NCBI RefSeq assembly: GCF_028657905.1 | Contig: NZ_CP117781.1 | Span: forward strand, 1,860,001 to 1,924,000 | Length of the DNA stretch: 64,000 bases | Direction: 5' to 3' | Origin: Burkholderia sp. FERM BP-3421 | Lineage (GTDB): Bacteria; Pseudomonadota; Gammaproteobacteria; Burkholderiales; Burkholderiaceae | Part shown: in pieces, positions 33,050 through 42,674 of the stretch | Layout: each line of letters opens with the position of its first letter | How positions within the stretch are numbered: position 1 is the stretch's first letter | Program-made: the position numbers and the translations under genes | Notes under the pieces: generated by a model | Database searches by the model: none | What the model saw: the letters and a program-made list of their open reading frames with translations, nothing else | What the model was told of the DNA's origin: nothing

Positions 33050-35314
33050 TCAGCTCACGCGCCACCACCTGGGCAGCAGGTCGCGCACCGCGCGCGTCCG
33101 GTAGCGGTCGTCGATCAGGTGGACCACGCCCTCGTCCTGCTCGGTGCGGATGACCCGGCCCGCCGCCTGCACGACCTTTTGCAGCCCCGGGAACAGGTAC
33201 AGGTAGTCGTAGCCGTTGCCGAAGCGCGCGTCGAGCGCGCGCCGCATCGCCTCGTTGACGTCGTTCATCTGCGGCAGCCCGAGGGTCGCGATGAACGCGC
33301 CGATCAGCTTGTCGCCGACGAGATCGATGCCCTCGCCGAACGCGCCGCCCAGCACCGCGAAGCCGATGCCCCGCCCGTCCGCCTGGAAGCGCGCGAGAAA
33401 CGCATCGCGCGCCGGCTCGTCCATGCCGGGCGCCTGCGCCCATACAGGCAGCGCCGGATGCCGCTCGCGCAGCAGGCCGACCACCTGCTGCAGGTACTCG
33501 AAGCTGCTCAGGAAGCCGAGATAGTTGCCCGGCCGCGCCGCATATTGTTCGGCGATCAGCGCGACGATCGGCTCCAGCGAACGCTCGCGGTCGCGCCAGC
33601 GCGTCGACACGTGCGCCGCTACCTTCACGGTCAGCTGCGCCGCGCGGAACGGGCCGTCGACCTCGATCCAGGCCGTGTCGGCCGGCAGGCCGAGCGTGTC
33701 GCGATGAAAATGAAACGGGTTCAGCGTGCCCGAAAACAGCACCGTCGCGTGCGCGGCCGCATGCCGGGCCGCGAGGAAGTCGGCCGGCACGACGTTGCGC
33801 ACGCACAGCGTCGAGCGCGGTTTGCTCTTGCGCGCGCCGGCCGCCTGCGTGACGTCGAACAGCGAATGGGTGTCGAACTGCTCGGCCAGCGTGACGAAAT
33901 GCATCGCGTCGAAACAGAAGCGCAGCACCGTCTCGTCGATCGACAGCGGCGCGTCCGCCAGCTGCTCGGTGGCCTTGCCGATCAGGTTCTGCGCGGCCGA
34001 CAGCACGCGCGGCGGCACCGCTTCGAGCACCGCGTAGGCGTCCTCCTGGGTGCGGTTCAACGCGTTCCACTCGCGATTGAGCCGTTCGAGCGGCCGCGCG
34101 AGCGGCCCGTCCGTCAGCTGGCGCACGCCGGCCAGCGCGAACTGGTCGAGCCCCGCGCTGTACATCCGGCGCGCGCGCTCGAGCAGGTTGTGCGCCTCGT
34201 CGACCAGCACCCCGACGCGCCACTGGTTCTGCTGCGCGAGGCCGTACAGCAGCGCGCCGCCGCTGTCGTAGTAATAGTTGTAGTCGCCGATCACCACGTC
34301 GCTCCAGCGCGCCAGCTCCTGCGCGAGGTAATACGGACAGACCTCGTGCGCGAGCGCGACGGCCCGCACCGCCGCCCGGTCGAGCCGCCGCCCGTCGAGC
34401 GCCTCGGCCCGCGCGGCCGCGAGCTTGTCGTGGAAACCGCGCGCGAGCGGACAGGACTCGCCGTGGCATGCCTTGTCCGGATGCTCGCAGGATTTGTCGC
34501 GCGCCACCAGTTCGAGCGTGCGCAGCGGCACGCCGTCGGCCGCGCCGCCGCGCAGCGTGTCGAGCGCCTCCAGCGCGAGCGCGCGGCCCGGGGTTTTCGC
34601 GGTCAGGAAGAACACCCGGTCGAGCCGGTCCTCGCCGCACGCCTTCAGCATCGGGAACAAGGTGCCGAGCGTCTTGCCGATGCCGGTCGGCGCCTGCGCG
34701 AGCAGGCAGCGCCCGTCGCGCGCCGCGCGATAGACCGCGACCGCCAGCTCGCGCTGGCCGCTGCGGAACTGTCCGTGCGGAAACGGCAGCGCCAGCAGCG
34801 CCGCGTTGCGCGCCGCGCGATGCGCGGTCTCGCGCGCGGCCCACCCGGCGAAGCGCTCGCACTGGTCGACGAAGAACGCCTCCAGCGACGCCGCCGTGTG
34901 CGACTCCGTCAGGATCGTCTCGACCTGGCTCGCGATGTCGAAATAGACGAGCGCGACGGTCAGTTCCGCCAGCCCGCGCGCGCGGCACAGCAGATGGCCG
35001 TAGACGCGCGCCTGCGCCCAGTGCAGCGCCCGGTGGTTCGCGGGCATCCGCTCCAGCGCGCCGCGATAGGTCTTGATCTCTTCGAGGCGGTTCAGCGCCG
35101 GGTCGTAGCCGTCCGCGCGGCCGCGCACCGTGAGCGCGCCATGCGCGCCCGACAGCGTGACCTCCCGTTCATAGCCGTCGCTGCGCCGCGACGTCACCCG
35201 GCCGTGTCCGGCGATGCCTTCCTGCGCGGTCGGCGCGGGCGTGAAGCGCAGGTCGAGATCGCCGCCCCGCGCGGTGAACTCGCACAACGCCCGCACCGCG
35301 ACGACGTAGCTCAT
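33050..35314 (-). CDS. Fe-S cluster superfamily 2 helicase (DinG/XPD-like)
   Basis: A 754-residue helicase. Walker A is APTGIGKT, Walker B is the VDEAH box, and a late motif reads VVQAAGRVIRTEQD. Four cysteines between motifs Ia and II (SCEHPDKACHGESCPLARG, CPYYL) match the Fe-S site of XPD/DinG-type 5'-3' helicases. The ATG at 35314 overlaps the upstream nuclease stop as ATGA; longer readings upstream lie in the nuclease gene. Together with the VRR-NUC protein it likely forms a helicase-nuclease pair in DNA repair, as seen in many proteobacteria. Confidence 0.9.
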   Translation of the reverse strand: MSYVVAVRALCEFTARGGDLDLRFTPAPTAQEGIAGHGRVTSRRSDGYEREVTLSGAHGALTVRGRADGYDPALNRLEEIKTYRGALERMPANHRALHWAQARVYGHLLCRARGLAELTVALVYFDIASQVETILTESHTAASLEAFFVDQCERFAGWAARETAHRAARNAALLALPFPHGQFRSGQRELAVAVYRAARDGRCLLAQAPTGIGKTLGTLFPMLKACGEDRLDRVFFLTAKTPGRALALEALDTLRGGAADGVPLRTLELVARDKSCEHPDKACHGESCPLARGFHDKLAAARAEALDGRRLDRAAVRAVALAHEVCPYYLAQELARWSDVVIGDYNYYYDSGGALLYGLAQQNQWRVGVLVDEAHNLLERARRMYSAGLDQFALAGVRQLTDGPLARPLERLNREWNALNRTQEDAYAVLEAVPPRVLSAAQNLIGKATEQLADAPLSIDETVLRFCFDAMHFVTLAEQFDTHSLFDVTQAAGARKSKPRSTLCVRNVVPADFLAARHAAAHATVLFSGTLNPFHFHRDTLGLPADTAWIEVDGPFRAAQLTVKVAAHVSTRWRDRERSLEPIVALIAEQYAARPGNYLGFLSSFEYLQQVVGLLRERHPALPVWAQAPGMDEPARDAFLARFQADGRGIGFAVLGGAFGEGIDLVGDKLIGAFIATLGLPQMNDVNEAMRRALDARFGNGYDYLYLFPGLQKVVQAAGRVIRTEQDEGVVHLIDDRYRTRAVRDLLPRWWRVS

Positions 35315-37005
35315 GCGCCCGCCTCCTCGTCGACCTCGCGGGTCTCGCCCGGCGCATCGCGCCATTCCACGTCGAGCACGCGCACCGGCATCCCGTGCGC
35401 GACGCAGTACGACAGCCAGCGGATCTGGTTGTCCTGAAGGCGGTCGCCCGGCGCCTTCACCTCGATCAGCTCGTAGCGGCGTTCGGCCGGCCAGAAACGG
35501 ACCAGGTCCGGCAGCCCCGAGCGGTTGCCGCGTATGTCCTGCAGGAGCCGCTCGAACCACAGCCGCAGATGCGCGGCCGGCAGGCAGGCGAGCGCCTGCG
35601 CGAGCAAGGTGTCGTCGAGCGCGCCCCAGAACACGAACGGCGACTGCACCCCGGCCTTCTGCGCGTAGTGGCGCAGGATCGTCTCGCGATAGGCGTCGCT
35701 GTCGAGCTGTGCGAGGCACGCGTCGAACTGCGCGGCGCGGCGCGCCCGGAAGTCGGGCGCGTGCAGGTCGGCCGGCCCGCGCTGGAACGGGTGGAAGAAC
35801 GCGCCCGGCAGCGCCGCGAACACCGGCTCCCAGCACAACAGGCCGAACAGCGAATTGATCAGCGTGTTCTCGACGTAGTGCACCGGGGCTTCGTCGCAGG
35901 ACAGATGGTCGCGCACCGCGGTCTCGACCGTGAAGGGCCCGGCGGGCGGCGCAAGCCGCAGCACGCCGCGCGGAATCGCCCCGGGACGCGCGGCGCGCGC
36001 GACCGGCCCGCCGGCGCGGCGACGCAGGCGCGGCAGCATGCGCGCGAGGCGCTGCGCCTCCTCCTCGCTCTCGGGCTCGCGCGCGGCGCGCTCGGCCAGC
36101 GCGAGCGCTTCCGCCTCCTGGCCGCTGCGTTCGAGCACGCGCACTCGCCGGTGACGGCTGCCGGGCCACGCGCTGCGCAGGTAGGCCGCCAGCGCGCCGG
36201 CCCATTCGCCGCGCCGCTCGCAGGTCTGGCCCACCTGGAACAGCAGCTTCGCGCGACGCGTGGCGAGCCAGGGATTGTCGGACGCGAGCGCATCCGCGGC
36301 GGCCGTCAGCGCGTCGAGCGGCGCGTCGTCCGGCCAGACGGCCAGCGCCTCGCGGCAGGCATGCAGCGCGAGATAGGCGTCGACCTCCTCGCGCCGCTGG
36401 AACGCGCGCGACGCGGGCCCGAGCGCAACCGGCTCATACTGGAACACGCCGAGATCGGCCAGCACGAATTCCGACCAGTCCTGGTACAGGTTGCCGAAGA
36501 ACATCAGCCGCAGGCGATCGCACAACGGACCGACCGTCACCGCGAGCACGCGTTCGTCCGCCGCCGGATGCCATGCGGAAAACGGACGGATCTCGCCGTC
36601 GCCGATGCCGGCGCGCAGGTGCGCGAGCAGGTCGGCCTTGCGCGCGCCCGCGCCGGCCGGGACAAGGTGCGCGAGTTCCGCGCGCGTGACGAGCGCGAAC
36701 AGCTGGTCGAGCGACAGCCCGGGCGCCGGATCGACCCAGCCGAGGGCGATCAGCGCGGCCGCCGCGTCGCGCGCGGGACCGATCTCGTCGTACGTCAGCT
36801 TGCTTTCGCGAAACAGCGGCCCCTTGCGCATCAGCATCCGCACGAGCAGCGCCCGCGACGCGCGCGGCAACGCGGCGAAATCGCGCAGGAACGCGCGTTC
36901 GGCGTCGTCGAACAGATCGTCGTAGCGGGCATCGAGCCACGCGAGCGCGCGCTCGAAATTCGACAGGTAGTAGAACGCGGGAGGAGACGATGGCGCGGTC
37001 GACAC
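35311..37005 (-). CDS. VRR-NUC (FAN1-like) nuclease
   Basis: A 564-residue protein. The C-terminal VRR-NUC domain (about 450-560) has GLPDLVRFW, then YELIEVKAPGDRLQDNQ, containing the catalytic Asp and Glu-x-Lys of the PD-(D/E)XK-type nuclease. The N-terminus has the FAN1-like helical region (YYLSNFERALAWL). FAN1 proteins cut branched and crosslinked DNA. A GTG at 37005 is the only reasonable start. It overlaps the helicase gene by four bases, so the two are coupled. Confidence 0.88.
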   Translation of the reverse strand: MSTAPSSPPAFYYLSNFERALAWLDARYDDLFDDAERAFLRDFAALPRASRALLVRMLMRKGPLFRESKLTYDEIGPARDAAAALIALGWVDPAPGLSLDQLFALVTRAELAHLVPAGAGARKADLLAHLRAGIGDGEIRPFSAWHPAADERVLAVTVGPLCDRLRLMFFGNLYQDWSEFVLADLGVFQYEPVALGPASRAFQRREEVDAYLALHACREALAVWPDDAPLDALTAAADALASDNPWLATRRAKLLFQVGQTCERRGEWAGALAAYLRSAWPGSRHRRVRVLERSGQEAEALALAERAAREPESEEEAQRLARMLPRLRRRAGGPVARAARPGAIPRGVLRLAPPAGPFTVETAVRDHLSCDEAPVHYVENTLINSLFGLLCWEPVFAALPGAFFHPFQRGPADLHAPDFRARRAAQFDACLAQLDSDAYRETILRHYAQKAGVQSPFVFWGALDDTLLAQALACLPAAHLRLWFERLLQDIRGNRSGLPDLVRFWPAERRYELIEVKAPGDRLQDNQIRWLSYCVAHGMPVRVLDVEWRDAPGETREVDEEAGA

Positions 37006-37117
37006 GGGGTGCGATCACTGTATGTTTATACAGCCGCGATGATAGCAAAAAGCGCCGGGCAAGCGGCCGCGGCGAAGGCCGGACGAGGCTCGCCCGCCTC
37101 CGAGGTTTGATATGGGC

Positions 37118-37155
37118 ATCACACAAAAAGATTGAATTCCAACATTTCATGTGAT
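37118..37155. promoter_or_regulatory. Candidate DeoR-type operator upstream of the kinase gene
   Basis: ATCACACAAAAAG (37118-37130) and CATTTCATGTGAT (37143-37155) are inverted copies of one half-site in an AT-rich spacer. A third copy, CTTTCGTGTGAC, lies at 40482-40493 between the DeoR gene and deoC. The shared motif in both promoters suggests one regulator, most likely the DeoR protein of the cluster. Confidence 0.55.
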
Positions 37156-37223
37156 TATATTTACAAAATTGACGCCGGCAGCCGCACCCGCCCGCGAGAC
37201 CTGGACCTGGAGACGACACCAAG

Positions 37224-38150
37224 ATGGGCAAGATCGCTGTAATCGGCAGCAACATGGTCGACCTGGTGACCTATGTGGACCGCATGCCGGTTCGCGGCGA
37301 GACGCTGGAAGCGCCCGGTTTCGAGATCGGCTGCGGCGGCAAGGGCGCGAACCAGGCGGTCGCGGCCGCGAAGCTCGGCGCGGAGGTGGTGATGGTCACG
37401 AAGGTCGGCGACGACCTGTTCGCGGACAACACGCTGCGCAATTTCGCGCAGGCCGGCATCGACACCGAGCACGTGCGGCGGGTGCCGGGCGTGCCGAGCG
37501 GAGTCGCGCCGATCTTCGTCGAGCCGGATTCGAGCAACAGCATCCTGATCGTCAAGGGCGCGAACCGCCATCTGCTGCCCGCCGACATCGACGCCGCCGC
37601 CGAGCGCATCGCCAGTTGCGCGTTGATCGTGCTGCAGCTCGAAATCGCGCTCGACACCGTGTACTACGCGCTCGAATTCGGCGCGGCGCGCGGCATCCCG
37701 GTGCTGCTGAACCCCGCGCCGGCGGTGCCCGGCCTCGATCTCGCGCGGATCGCGCAAGCCGAGTTCTTCGTGCCGAACGAAACCGAGCTGGCGATCGTTA
37801 CCGGCATGCCGGTCGATTCGCCGGCCGCGATCGAGCGCGCGGCAGCCTCGCTCGTCGAGCGCGGCCTGCGCAACGTGATCGTCACGCTGGGCGCGCGCGG
37901 TTCGCTGTGGATGTCGGCGCGCGGCGCGCACCACGCGCCCGGCGTGCCGGTCGACGCGCGCGACACCACCGGCGCGGGCGACGCCTACATCGGCTGCTTC
38001 GCGCACCGCTACGTCGCGGCGGGCGATGTCGCCGACGCGATGCGCCACGCGTCCGCGTATGCCGCGCATTCGGTCACGGGCCGCGGCACGCAGAAGGCCT
38101 ACGCCGACGCCGCCACGTTCGCGCGCTTTCTGCGCGGCATCGTTTTTTGA
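37224..38150 (+). CDS. PfkB-family sugar kinase, probable deoxyribokinase (DeoK-like)
   Basis: A 308-residue ribokinase-fold protein. The sugar-binding motif GCGGKGANQAVAAAKLG is near residue 40, and the catalytic DTTGAGDAY is near 250, with NPAPA before. Ribokinase and deoxyribokinase cannot be separated by motif alone. The neighbours (FucP-type permease, DeoR regulator, deoC) match the deoxyribose regulon known in Salmonella (deoQKPX), so 2-deoxyribose is the likely substrate, giving deoxyribose-5-phosphate for DeoC. It is followed after 64 bases by the permease. Confidence 0.85.
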   Translation: MGKIAVIGSNMVDLVTYVDRMPVRGETLEAPGFEIGCGGKGANQAVAAAKLGAEVVMVTKVGDDLFADNTLRNFAQAGIDTEHVRRVPGVPSGVAPIFVEPDSSNSILIVKGANRHLLPADIDAAAERIASCALIVLQLEIALDTVYYALEFGAARGIPVLLNPAPAVPGLDLARIAQAEFFVPNETELAIVTGMPVDSPAAIERAAASLVERGLRNVIVTLGARGSLWMSARGAHHAPGVPVDARDTTGAGDAYIGCFAHRYVAAGDVADAMRHASAYAAHSVTGRGTQKAYADAATFARFLRGIVF

Positions 38151-38214
38151 CGGCGCGCCTTGCGCGCCGCCATGCAGGTTCGCTTCACGACATCCACGAC
38201 GGGAAGGAGACAGC

Positions 38215-39567
38215 ATGAGCCGAACCAGAATCGCCCAGACGCCGGACGGGTATTACCTGAACCGGACGCCCTTGTTCGCGTTCACGCTGCTGTGCTGCCT
38301 GTTCGCGCTGTGGGGCACCGCCGCGAACCTCAACGACGTCCTGATCGCGCAGTTCAAGAAATCGTTCTTCCTGTCCGATTTCGAGTCGGCGTTCGTGCAG
38401 TCGGCGTTCTATCTCGGCTACTTCTTCCTCGCGATTCCCGCCGCGACCGTGGTGCGCAAGTTCAGCTACAAGACCACGATCCTGATCGGCCTGTTCTTCT
38501 ATACGGTCGGCTGCCTGCTGTTCTTCCCGGCCGCGTCGACGGCGAAGTACGGGATGTTCCTGGTCGCGTTGTTCGTGATCGCAGCCGGCCTGTCCTTCCT
38601 CGAAACCGCGGCGAATTCGTATTCGACGCTGATGGGGCCGCGCGAGACCGGCACCCGCCGCCTCAACATCTCGCAGACCTTCTACCCGTTCGGCGCGATG
38701 GCGGGCGTCTGCATGGGCAGCTTCCTGATCTTCCGCGAAGGCGACGCCTCGCATGCGCAGCTCGCGCGGATGTCGGCCGCCGACGCGCATACGCACCAGC
38801 TCGCGATGATCCAGGCCACGCTCGAACCGTACAAATGGATCGTGGTCGTGCTGGTCGCGGTGTTCGTCGTGTTCGCGCTGACGCCCTACCCGGCCTGCAA
38901 GGGCCCCGCGTCCGACGCGGGCGCGGCGCGCCGCGTCGATGCGCTCGGCACGCTCGCGCGGCTGTTCGGCAACCGCCGCTTCGTCGCGGGCATCGTCGCG
39001 CAGTTCCTGTACGTGGGCGCGCAGGTGGGCGTGTGGAGCTTCACGATCCGGCTCGCGATGCAGATCGGCGGCCTCAACGAGCGCGGCGCGTCGCGCTACC
39101 TGCTCGCGACCTTCTTCGCGTTCTTCGTCGGCAAGCTGGTGGCGACGCTCGTGATGAAGCGCGTCGGCCCGGCCAAGGTGCTGATCGTCTACGGCGTGCT
39201 GTGCATCGCGCTGCTCGCCTATACGGTCGGCGTGCACGACATCACGGCCGTCTTTGCGGCGGTCGGCGTCAGCATGTTCCTCGGCCCGTGCTGGCCGACG
39301 ATCTACGGGCTCACGATCGACGGGCTCGGCCGCGATACCGAGTACGCGGGCTCGATCCTCGTGATGAGCATCGTCGGCGGCGCGGCGGTGCCGCTGCTGC
39401 AAGGACTGATCTCGGATCACACGGGCGGCAACATGCAGCTCGCCTTCGTGGTGCCGCTGCTGTGCTTCGTCGTGATCGTCGGCTACGGCGTCTACTGCCT
39501 GCGCCACGCGCCTGCCGCGCTGCCGGCGCGCGCGCCGCTCGACGCCCGGCGCGTCCCGGGCGCATGA
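38215..39567 (+). CDS. FucP-type major facilitator, probable deoxyribose permease
   Basis: A 450-residue MFS transporter with twelve hydrophobic segments. The first has the FucP signature (LFALWGTAANLNDVLIAQFK), and the second half carries GPCWPTIYGL. It resembles the L-fucose permease family, which also holds the deoxyribose permease DeoP. The ATG at 38215 has AAGGAGA upstream; longer frames lie in the preceding kinase region. It lies in the kinase operon, which supports sugar uptake by proton symport. Confidence 0.87.
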   Translation: MSRTRIAQTPDGYYLNRTPLFAFTLLCCLFALWGTAANLNDVLIAQFKKSFFLSDFESAFVQSAFYLGYFFLAIPAATVVRKFSYKTTILIGLFFYTVGCLLFFPAASTAKYGMFLVALFVIAAGLSFLETAANSYSTLMGPRETGTRRLNISQTFYPFGAMAGVCMGSFLIFREGDASHAQLARMSAADAHTHQLAMIQATLEPYKWIVVVLVAVFVVFALTPYPACKGPASDAGAARRVDALGTLARLFGNRRFVAGIVAQFLYVGAQVGVWSFTIRLAMQIGGLNERGASRYLLATFFAFFVGKLVATLVMKRVGPAKVLIVYGVLCIALLAYTVGVHDITAVFAAVGVSMFLGPCWPTIYGLTIDGLGRDTEYAGSILVMSIVGGAAVPLLQGLISDHTGGNMQLAFVVPLLCFVVIVGYGVYCLRHAPAALPARAPLDARRVPGA

Positions 39568-39617
39568 AGCGGGGCGCGCGCACGCCGCTCGCCCCGCGCC
39601 GTCGCGCCGCGCGCGGC

Positions 39618-40388
39618 TCAGGTCACGAGCGCCACGCCGCGCTCGCGGATCAGCTGTTCGTATTTACGGTTCAGCTGATGGTCGGACAGGATGAAATTGA
39701 AGTCGCCCAGCTCCGCGAAGTACGCGGGCCGGACCTCGTCGAACTTGGTATGGTCGACCAGCAGGAACTTGTTCTGCGAGCGCTGCATCACCTGCTTCTT
39801 CACGTCGACCTCATGGAAGTTGAAGCAGGTGACGCCGCAGCGGTCGCTCACGCCCGCCGCCGAGATGAACGCCTTCGACACGCGCACCGTGTCGAGGATG
39901 CTGGTCTCCGCGCTCGACTCGAACACCATGTTCTTGCGATGGTAGGTGCCGCCGCACAGGATCACGTTGCAATGCGGCTTCTGCTGCAGCTTGAGGAACA
40001 CGTTCAGCGAATTGCAGACGGCGGTGAATTCCAGCTCGTCGGGCAGGAAATCGACGACGAACGGCGTGGTCGAGCCGCAGTCGAGGAAGATCGTGTCGCC
40101 GGTCTTCACGAACTGCGCGGCGAGCTTGCCGATCTTGCGCTTCTCCTCGATCTGCCGGTTGTTCTCCGCGCTGATCAGGTATTCGCCGATGTCGCTGCGC
40201 TGCGCGGCGAAGTGGCGCGTGATGTAGCCGCCGACCAGGCTGAGCCCGTGCGGATTGTCGGCCAGGTCGCGGCGGATCGTCATCTCGGACACGCCGAACA
40301 GTTCGGCCACCTCGCGCAGATGAATCGCGTTCTGCCCTTGCAGCACGTTCATCAACGCCTTGATCCGCTCGCCCTTCTTGGTTTCCAT
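39618..40388 (-). CDS. DeoR-family regulator of the deoxyribose cluster
   Basis: A 256-residue DeoR protein. The winged helix is in HLREVAELFGVSEMTIRRDL (about 23-42), and the sugar-phosphate-binding domain has FLDCGSTTPFVVDFL and KFLLVDHTKFD. It converges with the permease gene and is divergent from deoC. A binding site shared with the kinase promoter lies in the deoC upstream region. In the known systems the DeoQ/DeoR protein represses the genes until a deoxyribose phosphate is present. Confidence 0.87.
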   Translation of the reverse strand: METKKGERIKALMNVLQGQNAIHLREVAELFGVSEMTIRRDLADNPHGLSLVGGYITRHFAAQRSDIGEYLISAENNRQIEEKRKIGKLAAQFVKTGDTIFLDCGSTTPFVVDFLPDELEFTAVCNSLNVFLKLQQKPHCNVILCGGTYHRKNMVFESSAETSILDTVRVSKAFISAAGVSDRCGVTCFNFHEVDVKKQVMQRSQNKFLLVDHTKFDEVRPAYFAELGDFNFILSDHQLNRKYEQLIRERGVALVT

Positions 40389-40527
40389 CCTTCGTCCTTC
40401 CGTGGTATCCGTCGCGCCGGGAAGTCTGCCCCGGTCCGCTGCAACTGCGCTATTAGTAACAAACCAGTGTTAAAACATCAACTTTCGTGTGACCCGGTTC
40501 GTCGCACGTTCCTCTGGAGTCCGTTTC

Positions 40528-41208
40528 ATGCCTGACACCCTCACCCCGCTCGCCCGCCTGATCGACCACACGCTGCTCGCGGCGGACGCCACCGATGCGC
40601 AGATCCGCGCGCTGTGCGCCCAGGCCGCCGAGCATGGTTTCTATTCGGTGTGCGTCAACTCGGCGAACGTGCCGCTCGCGGCCGCCGCGCTCGCCGGCAC
40701 CGAGGTCGAGGTCTGCTCGGTGGTCGGCTTCCCGCTCGGCGCCGGGCTCAGCGCCGCCAAGGCATTCGAGGCCTCGGCCGCGATCGGGGCCGGCGCGGGC
40801 GAGATCGACATGGTCATCAATCTCGGCGCGCTCAAGAGCGGCCGTCTCGACGACGTGAAGGCCGACATCGCGGCGGTTCACGCCGCCTGCGGCGCGACGC
40901 CGCTCAAGGTGATCCTGGAGACCGGGCTGCTCAGCGACGCCGAAAAGGTCAGCGTGTGCGAGATCTGCCGCGACCTGGGCGTCGCGTTCGTGAAGACCTC
41001 GACGGGCTTCGGCCACGGCGGCGCGACGCTCGCGGACGTCGCGCTGATGCGCCGCACGGTCGGCCCCGTGCTCGGCGTGAAGGCGTCGGGCGGCGTGCGC
41101 GACCGCGCCGCCGCGCTCGCGATGGTCGAGGCGGGCGCGACCCGGCTCGGCACCAGTTCCGGCGTCGCGATCGTGACGGACGCGGTGACCGGGGCCGGCG
41201 CGTACTGA
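40528..41208 (+). CDS. deoC: Deoxyribose-phosphate aldolase
   Basis: A 226-residue class I aldolase. The Schiff-base lysine is in [11 protein letters not shown], a second lysine is in VKASGGVRD, and the structural motif [14 protein letters not shown] is clear. It cleaves 2-deoxyribose-5-phosphate to acetaldehyde and glyceraldehyde-3-phosphate. The ATG at 40528 has CTGGAG in front; the frame extends to 40489 but that is intergenic. Divergent from the DeoR gene and linked by the shared operator motif to the kinase-permease operon. Confidence 0.95.
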   Translation: MPDTLTPLARLIDHTLLAADATDAQIRALCAQAAEHGFYSVCVNSANVPLAAAALAGTEVEVCSVVGFPLGAGLSAAKAFEASAAIGAGAGEIDMVINLGALKSGRLDDVKADIAAVHAACGATPLKVILETGLLSDAEKVSVCEICRDLGVAFVKTSTGFGHGGATLADVALMRRTVGPVLGVKASGGVRDRAAALAMVEAGATRLGTSSGVAIVTDAVTGAGAY

Positions 41209-41343
41209 GCGCGCGCGGCGGCCTCCCCGCGCCGTCGCCGCTTATGCGACGATAGCGTCCTTGCCGCGCCGCCGCCGCGCCCTTCGGGTCGCGCGCCGGC
41301 ACGGCCCCGACCACGGCGCGCGACGCGCCAGGAGAACAGCGCG

Positions 41344-42309
41344 ATGGACCCCAAGCGACGCGATCTGATCGGCGCGGCACTGGCCGGCGGGCTCGGCATG
41401 TTGACCGCGTCGGCGCAGGCGGCGGACGATCCCGCCGCGCGGACCTCCGGCACGCCGCCGGACGAAACGCTCGACCTGTGGCCCGGCGCGCCGCCCGATC
41501 CCTCGCCCGAGGGCGCAGGCGACGGCGAACGGCCCGGCAAGAACGGCAGCGTGTCGCATGTCGCGCGGCCGCGCCTGAACGTGTATCGCCCCGCGCGCCC
41601 CAACGGCGCGGCCGCGCTCGTGATCGCGGGCGGCGGCTACGACCATATCGAACTGGGCAACGAAAGCACGCCTGCATGCCTGTGGCTGAAATCGCTTGGC
41701 GTCACCGCATTCGAACTGGTGTACCGGCTGCCCGGCCAGGGATGGTCGCGCGCCGCGCCGTTGCAGGACGGCCAGCGCGCGATGCGGACGATACGCGCGC
41801 GGGCGCGCCGAGATGCGCTCGATCCCGCGCGGATCGTCATCATGGGCTTCTCGGCCGGCGGGCACCTCGCCGGCATGACGGCGGTCGAGCCGGATGCGGC
41901 GCGCTATGCGCGCGTCGACGCGATCGACGACCAGTCCGCCCGCCCCGACTTCGCGGCGCTGCTCTATCCGGTGCTCACGCTGATGCCGCCGTTCGACCAT
42001 ACGCGCACGCGGCTGCATGCCGTCGGCGAGCAGCCCGGCGCGGCGGAAAGCGCGGCGCTGTCGGTCAACCTGCATGTCGATGCGGGCGCGCCGCCGATGT
42101 TCCTCGCGCAGGCGCTCGACGATCCGATCTCGCCCGTCGACAACACGCTGCTGATGTTCGCCGCGCTGCGCGCCGCGCGCGTGCCGGGCGCGCTGCATGT
42201 GTTCCAGCGCGGCGGGCATGGTTGGGGGCTCGGTGCGCCGGGCAGCGAGGAACAGGCGTGGCCGGGGTTGTTCGAGCAGTGGGCGCGGCTCAATCGGCTG
42301 GTGCGGTGA
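41344..42309 (+). CDS. Secreted alpha/beta hydrolase (acetyl-xylan-esterase-like)
   Basis: A 321-residue hydrolase with an N-terminal export signal that includes KRRDLIGAALAGG, a possible Tat signal. The nucleophile elbow is GFSAGGHLAG (Gly-x-Ser-x-Gly), an Asp is in PISPVDN, and the catalytic His is in RGGHGWG. The spacing is that of lipase/esterases such as acetyl-xylan esterases. No neighbour in the same direction gives a pathway. Confidence 0.8.
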   Translation: MDPKRRDLIGAALAGGLGMLTASAQAADDPAARTSGTPPDETLDLWPGAPPDPSPEGAGDGERPGKNGSVSHVARPRLNVYRPARPNGAAALVIAGGGYDHIELGNESTPACLWLKSLGVTAFELVYRLPGQGWSRAAPLQDGQRAMRTIRARARRDALDPARIVIMGFSAGGHLAGMTAVEPDAARYARVDAIDDQSARPDFAALLYPVLTLMPPFDHTRTRLHAVGEQPGAAESAALSVNLHVDAGAPPMFLAQALDDPISPVDNTLLMFAALRAARVPGALHVFQRGGHGWGLGAPGSEEQAWPGLFEQWARLNRLVR

Positions 42310-42674
42310 GTTGAAGCGGGGCGTGCCCAGCGCGTGCACTTGCGCGGCTTCCCGAAGGTCGCGACGCCGGCCGCCCGCTTCGCGCGCAGGTCGTTCCCGT
42401 CGCCGAGCGCCGCCGTGCGGCATGCGGGCCCGCGCGCGCATTTAGCGCCGGGCCGCATGTCGAAGTGGTCGATCGAGGTGGCGACGGCGGATTCAGTTCG
42501 ACGTCGCACCGGCGAGCCCGGAACAGTCAGCGTGGCGGCGGCGCCGCCGCGATCGCCGAATGGAAACGGAACAGGAACAGCAGCGGCCGCCTCCGTGTCG
42601 GCCCCGCCTTTCGTCTTTTCATCCGACCGATAACGACAGGCAGCCGACGTTTCCTGAGGCGACGCCGCGCCTCC
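42310..42674. other. Intergenic region between convergent genes, nothing recognised
   Basis: I see no supported gene or clear hairpin in these 365 bases between the hydrolase and nucleoside hydrolase ends. Long open frames exist on both strands but have the arginine- and alanine-rich composition of GC-rich shadow reading. Confidence 0.4.

Noticed and set aside
33119..35437. A 772-codon plus-strand open frame
   Set aside because: Antisense shadow of the helicase gene; the minus strand has all helicase motifs.
36434..37255. Minus-strand frame extending upstream of the VRR-NUC gene
   Set aside because: It runs in another frame over the nuclease N-terminus and through the promoter region of the kinase gene.
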